Shown here in pieces: positions 33,243 through 34,161 of a stretch of 34,161 nt of DNA. The notes below the pieces were generated by a model. It had not been told where the DNA came from. It ran no database searches and saw nothing but the letters and a program-made list of their open reading frames with translations. The DNA is from Clostridiales bacterium (GTDB lineage: Bacteria; Bacillota; Clostridia; Lachnospirales; WQUN01). Where the stretch lies: contig JAISWZ010000459.1 in NCBI GenBank assembly GCA_031270945.1, positions 1 to 34,161 on the forward strand. Direction: 5' to 3'. Numbering within the stretch: the first letter of the stretch is position 1; each line of letters opens with the position of its first letter. The position numbers and the translations under genes were made by a program.

Positions 33243-33272
33243 TTGACTTCGGATTCCTTACAGGATTATATT
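33243..33272 (+). promoter_or_regulatory. Promoter of the dehydrogenase gene
   Basis: TTGACT at 33243-33248 and TATATT at 33267-33272, 18 bp apart. The leader is about 170 nt and can fold: CCAGAA/TTCTGG near 33383-33400, and a 10-bp stem with one G-T pair at 33400-33422 just before the ribosome site. Confidence 0.55.
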
Positions 33273-33451
33273 AGAGAAGGACAAGGTGTTATGCAGGAAC
33301 CTGAAAGGGGATGGCGAAGGGCTTTGCTTGATGAGCCTATAAAATTACGCTATTTATCCCTTTCGGATCCGCGCTTAACGCACCAGAAACTTATCTTCTG
33401 GCAAGGCGGGATCCGCTTTGCCAGCACGTTCAGAGAAAGAAGGAGCTTCTC

Positions 33452-34161
33452 ATGTTCAAGGAAAAGGTTAGGGTCGTCCAGTACGGCTGCGGCAAAATGT
33501 CCAAGTACATCCTCCGCTACCTGCATGAAAAGGGAGCTGAGATCGTAGGCGCCATTGACATCAACCCGGAGGTTGTCGGGAAGGATGTAGGAGAGTACGC
33601 CGGATTGGGCAAGAACCTAGGCGTGGTCATTTCCAGCGACGCTGAGAGGGTGCTTGACTCCTCAGACGCCAATGTCGTTGTTATGACCCTGTTCAGCTTC
33701 ATGACAGACATGAAGCCGCACTTGGAGTTGGTAGCCAAGAGAGGGATCAACATCATCACCACGTGCGAGGAAGCCATCTACCCTTGGAACACGGCTTCAC
33801 CCATAACCAACTACCTGGATTTGCTGGCCAAGAAGTCCGGGTGCACCATCGCCGGATCAGGCATGCAGGACATTTACTGGATAAACTTGATAGCGGCAGT
33901 GGCTGGCGGAGTCCACAGGATTGACAGGATCGAAGGGGCGGTCAGCTACAACGTTGAGGACTACGGGCTGGCCTTGGCGAAAGCCCATGGCGCGGGGCTG
34001 ACGGCTGACGAGTTCGAGGAGCAGATAGCTCACCCAACTACCCTTGAGCCATCCTATGTCTGGAACTCAAACGAGGGGCTTTGCTCCAAGCTGGGGCTCA
34101 CAATCAAGAGCCAGACTCAGCGGTGCGTTCCATACTTCTATGAAACGGATCTTTACTCCGG
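33452..34161 (+). CDS. 2,4-diaminopentanoate dehydrogenase-like protein (partial, runs off the window)
   Basis: At least 236 residues with no stop before the window ends. ATG 33452 has AAGGAG six bases ahead. The N-terminal Rossmann fold is clear: [19 protein letters not shown] with GxGxM, then an acidic strand end (GAIDINPE). Conserved parts like [10 protein letters not shown] and [10 protein letters not shown] fit the DapB-like amine dehydrogenases that include 2,4-diaminopentanoate dehydrogenase of ornithine fermentation, an NAD(P)-dependent deamination. It could also be another member of that family. It is unrelated to the signalling genes upstream and has its own promoter. Confidence 0.65.
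   Translation, partial: MFKEKVRVVQYGCGKMSKYILRYLHEKGAEIVGAIDINPEVVGKDVGEYAGLGKNLGVVISSDAERVLDSSDANVVVMTLFSFMTDMKPHLELVAKRGINIITTCEEAIYPWNTASPITNYLDLLAKKSGCTIAGSGMQDIYWINLIAAVAGGVHRIDRIEGAVSYNVEDYGLALAKAHGAGLTADEFEEQIAHPTTLEPSYVWNSNEGLCSKLGLTIKSQTQRCVPYFYETDLYS

Noticed and set aside
33041..33274. Small gene after the 69-residue membrane protein
   Set aside because: The frame runs through an intrinsic terminator (33121-33150) and 20-bp repeats, and has no ribosome site.
33243..33548. Gene starting at TTG 33243
   Set aside because: That TTG is the -35 box of the dehydrogenase promoter; the frame overlaps the real gene in another frame.
1..34161. tRNA or rRNA genes
   Set aside because: No cloverleaf with a GTTCRA-type T-loop and CCA-like end, nor any rRNA-like stretch, was recognised by eye; a tRNAscan run would be decisive.

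Overview
The window looks like a chromosomal segment of a Gram-positive anaerobe, most likely a member of the Clostridia. The reasons are AGGAGG-type ribosome sites with many TTG and GTG starts, sigma-A-type promoters with extended -10 boxes, an S-layer-homology (SLH) surface protein, a Flp/Tad pilus cluster with no outer-membrane genes, and a fermentative amino-acid dehydrogenase at the right edge. I cannot name the genus. No tRNA, rRNA, CRISPR array or intact insertion sequence was seen.

Layout. (1) Positions 1-2410 hold no convincing gene. They are filled with several interleaved families of decayed repeats (about 120-130, 227 and 282 bp) plus a perfect 91-bp repeat. (2) 3038-14191 is a run of six genes, all on the + strand, that descend from one Ser/Thr-kinase ancestor. 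The first is a membrane receptor-like kinase (kinase, proline-rich linker, membrane segment, leucine-rich repeats). The second is a paralog with the kinase domain cleanly missing. Then come four kinase-only genes and one fused double-kinase gene, which is seven kinase domains in total when the receptor is counted. Only two of the seven keep all catalytic motifs. Most units carry their own copy of promoter, leader, TTG start and hairpin. (3) 14496-15086 (- strand) is a DUF975-like membrane protein. (4) 15709-18417 is a secreted RCC1-like/SLH surface protein. (5) 18720-29468 is a Tad/Flp type IVc pilus cluster: TadZ/CpaE-like, CpaF ATPase, TadB, TadC, Flp-type pilin, prepilin peptidase, a membrane WG-repeat protein, and three TadE/TadG-like pseudopilins. 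It ends at a long perfect hairpin. (6) 30198-33029 is a phospho-signalling operon: a FHA protein with a long Pro/Gln-rich linker, a PP2C phosphatase and a small membrane protein. (7) From 33452 to the right edge is a partial 2,4-diaminopentanoate dehydrogenase-like gene.

How it may work together (inference). Kinases that phosphorylate Ser/Thr, a FHA reader and a PP2C eraser all lie within 30 kb around a surface pilus and an SLH surface protein. The simplest reading is a cell-surface sensing and phosphorylation circuit linked to envelope or pilus output. The mix of a receptor kinase with outside LRRs, a kinase-less LRR receptor and cytoplasmic (pseudo)kinases resembles, in architecture only, the receptor kinase / receptor-like protein / cytoplasmic kinase sets of plants. 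The kinase array has clearly grown and shrunk by tandem duplication, fusion and deletion; a vestige of a lost unit is visible near 12036-12120.
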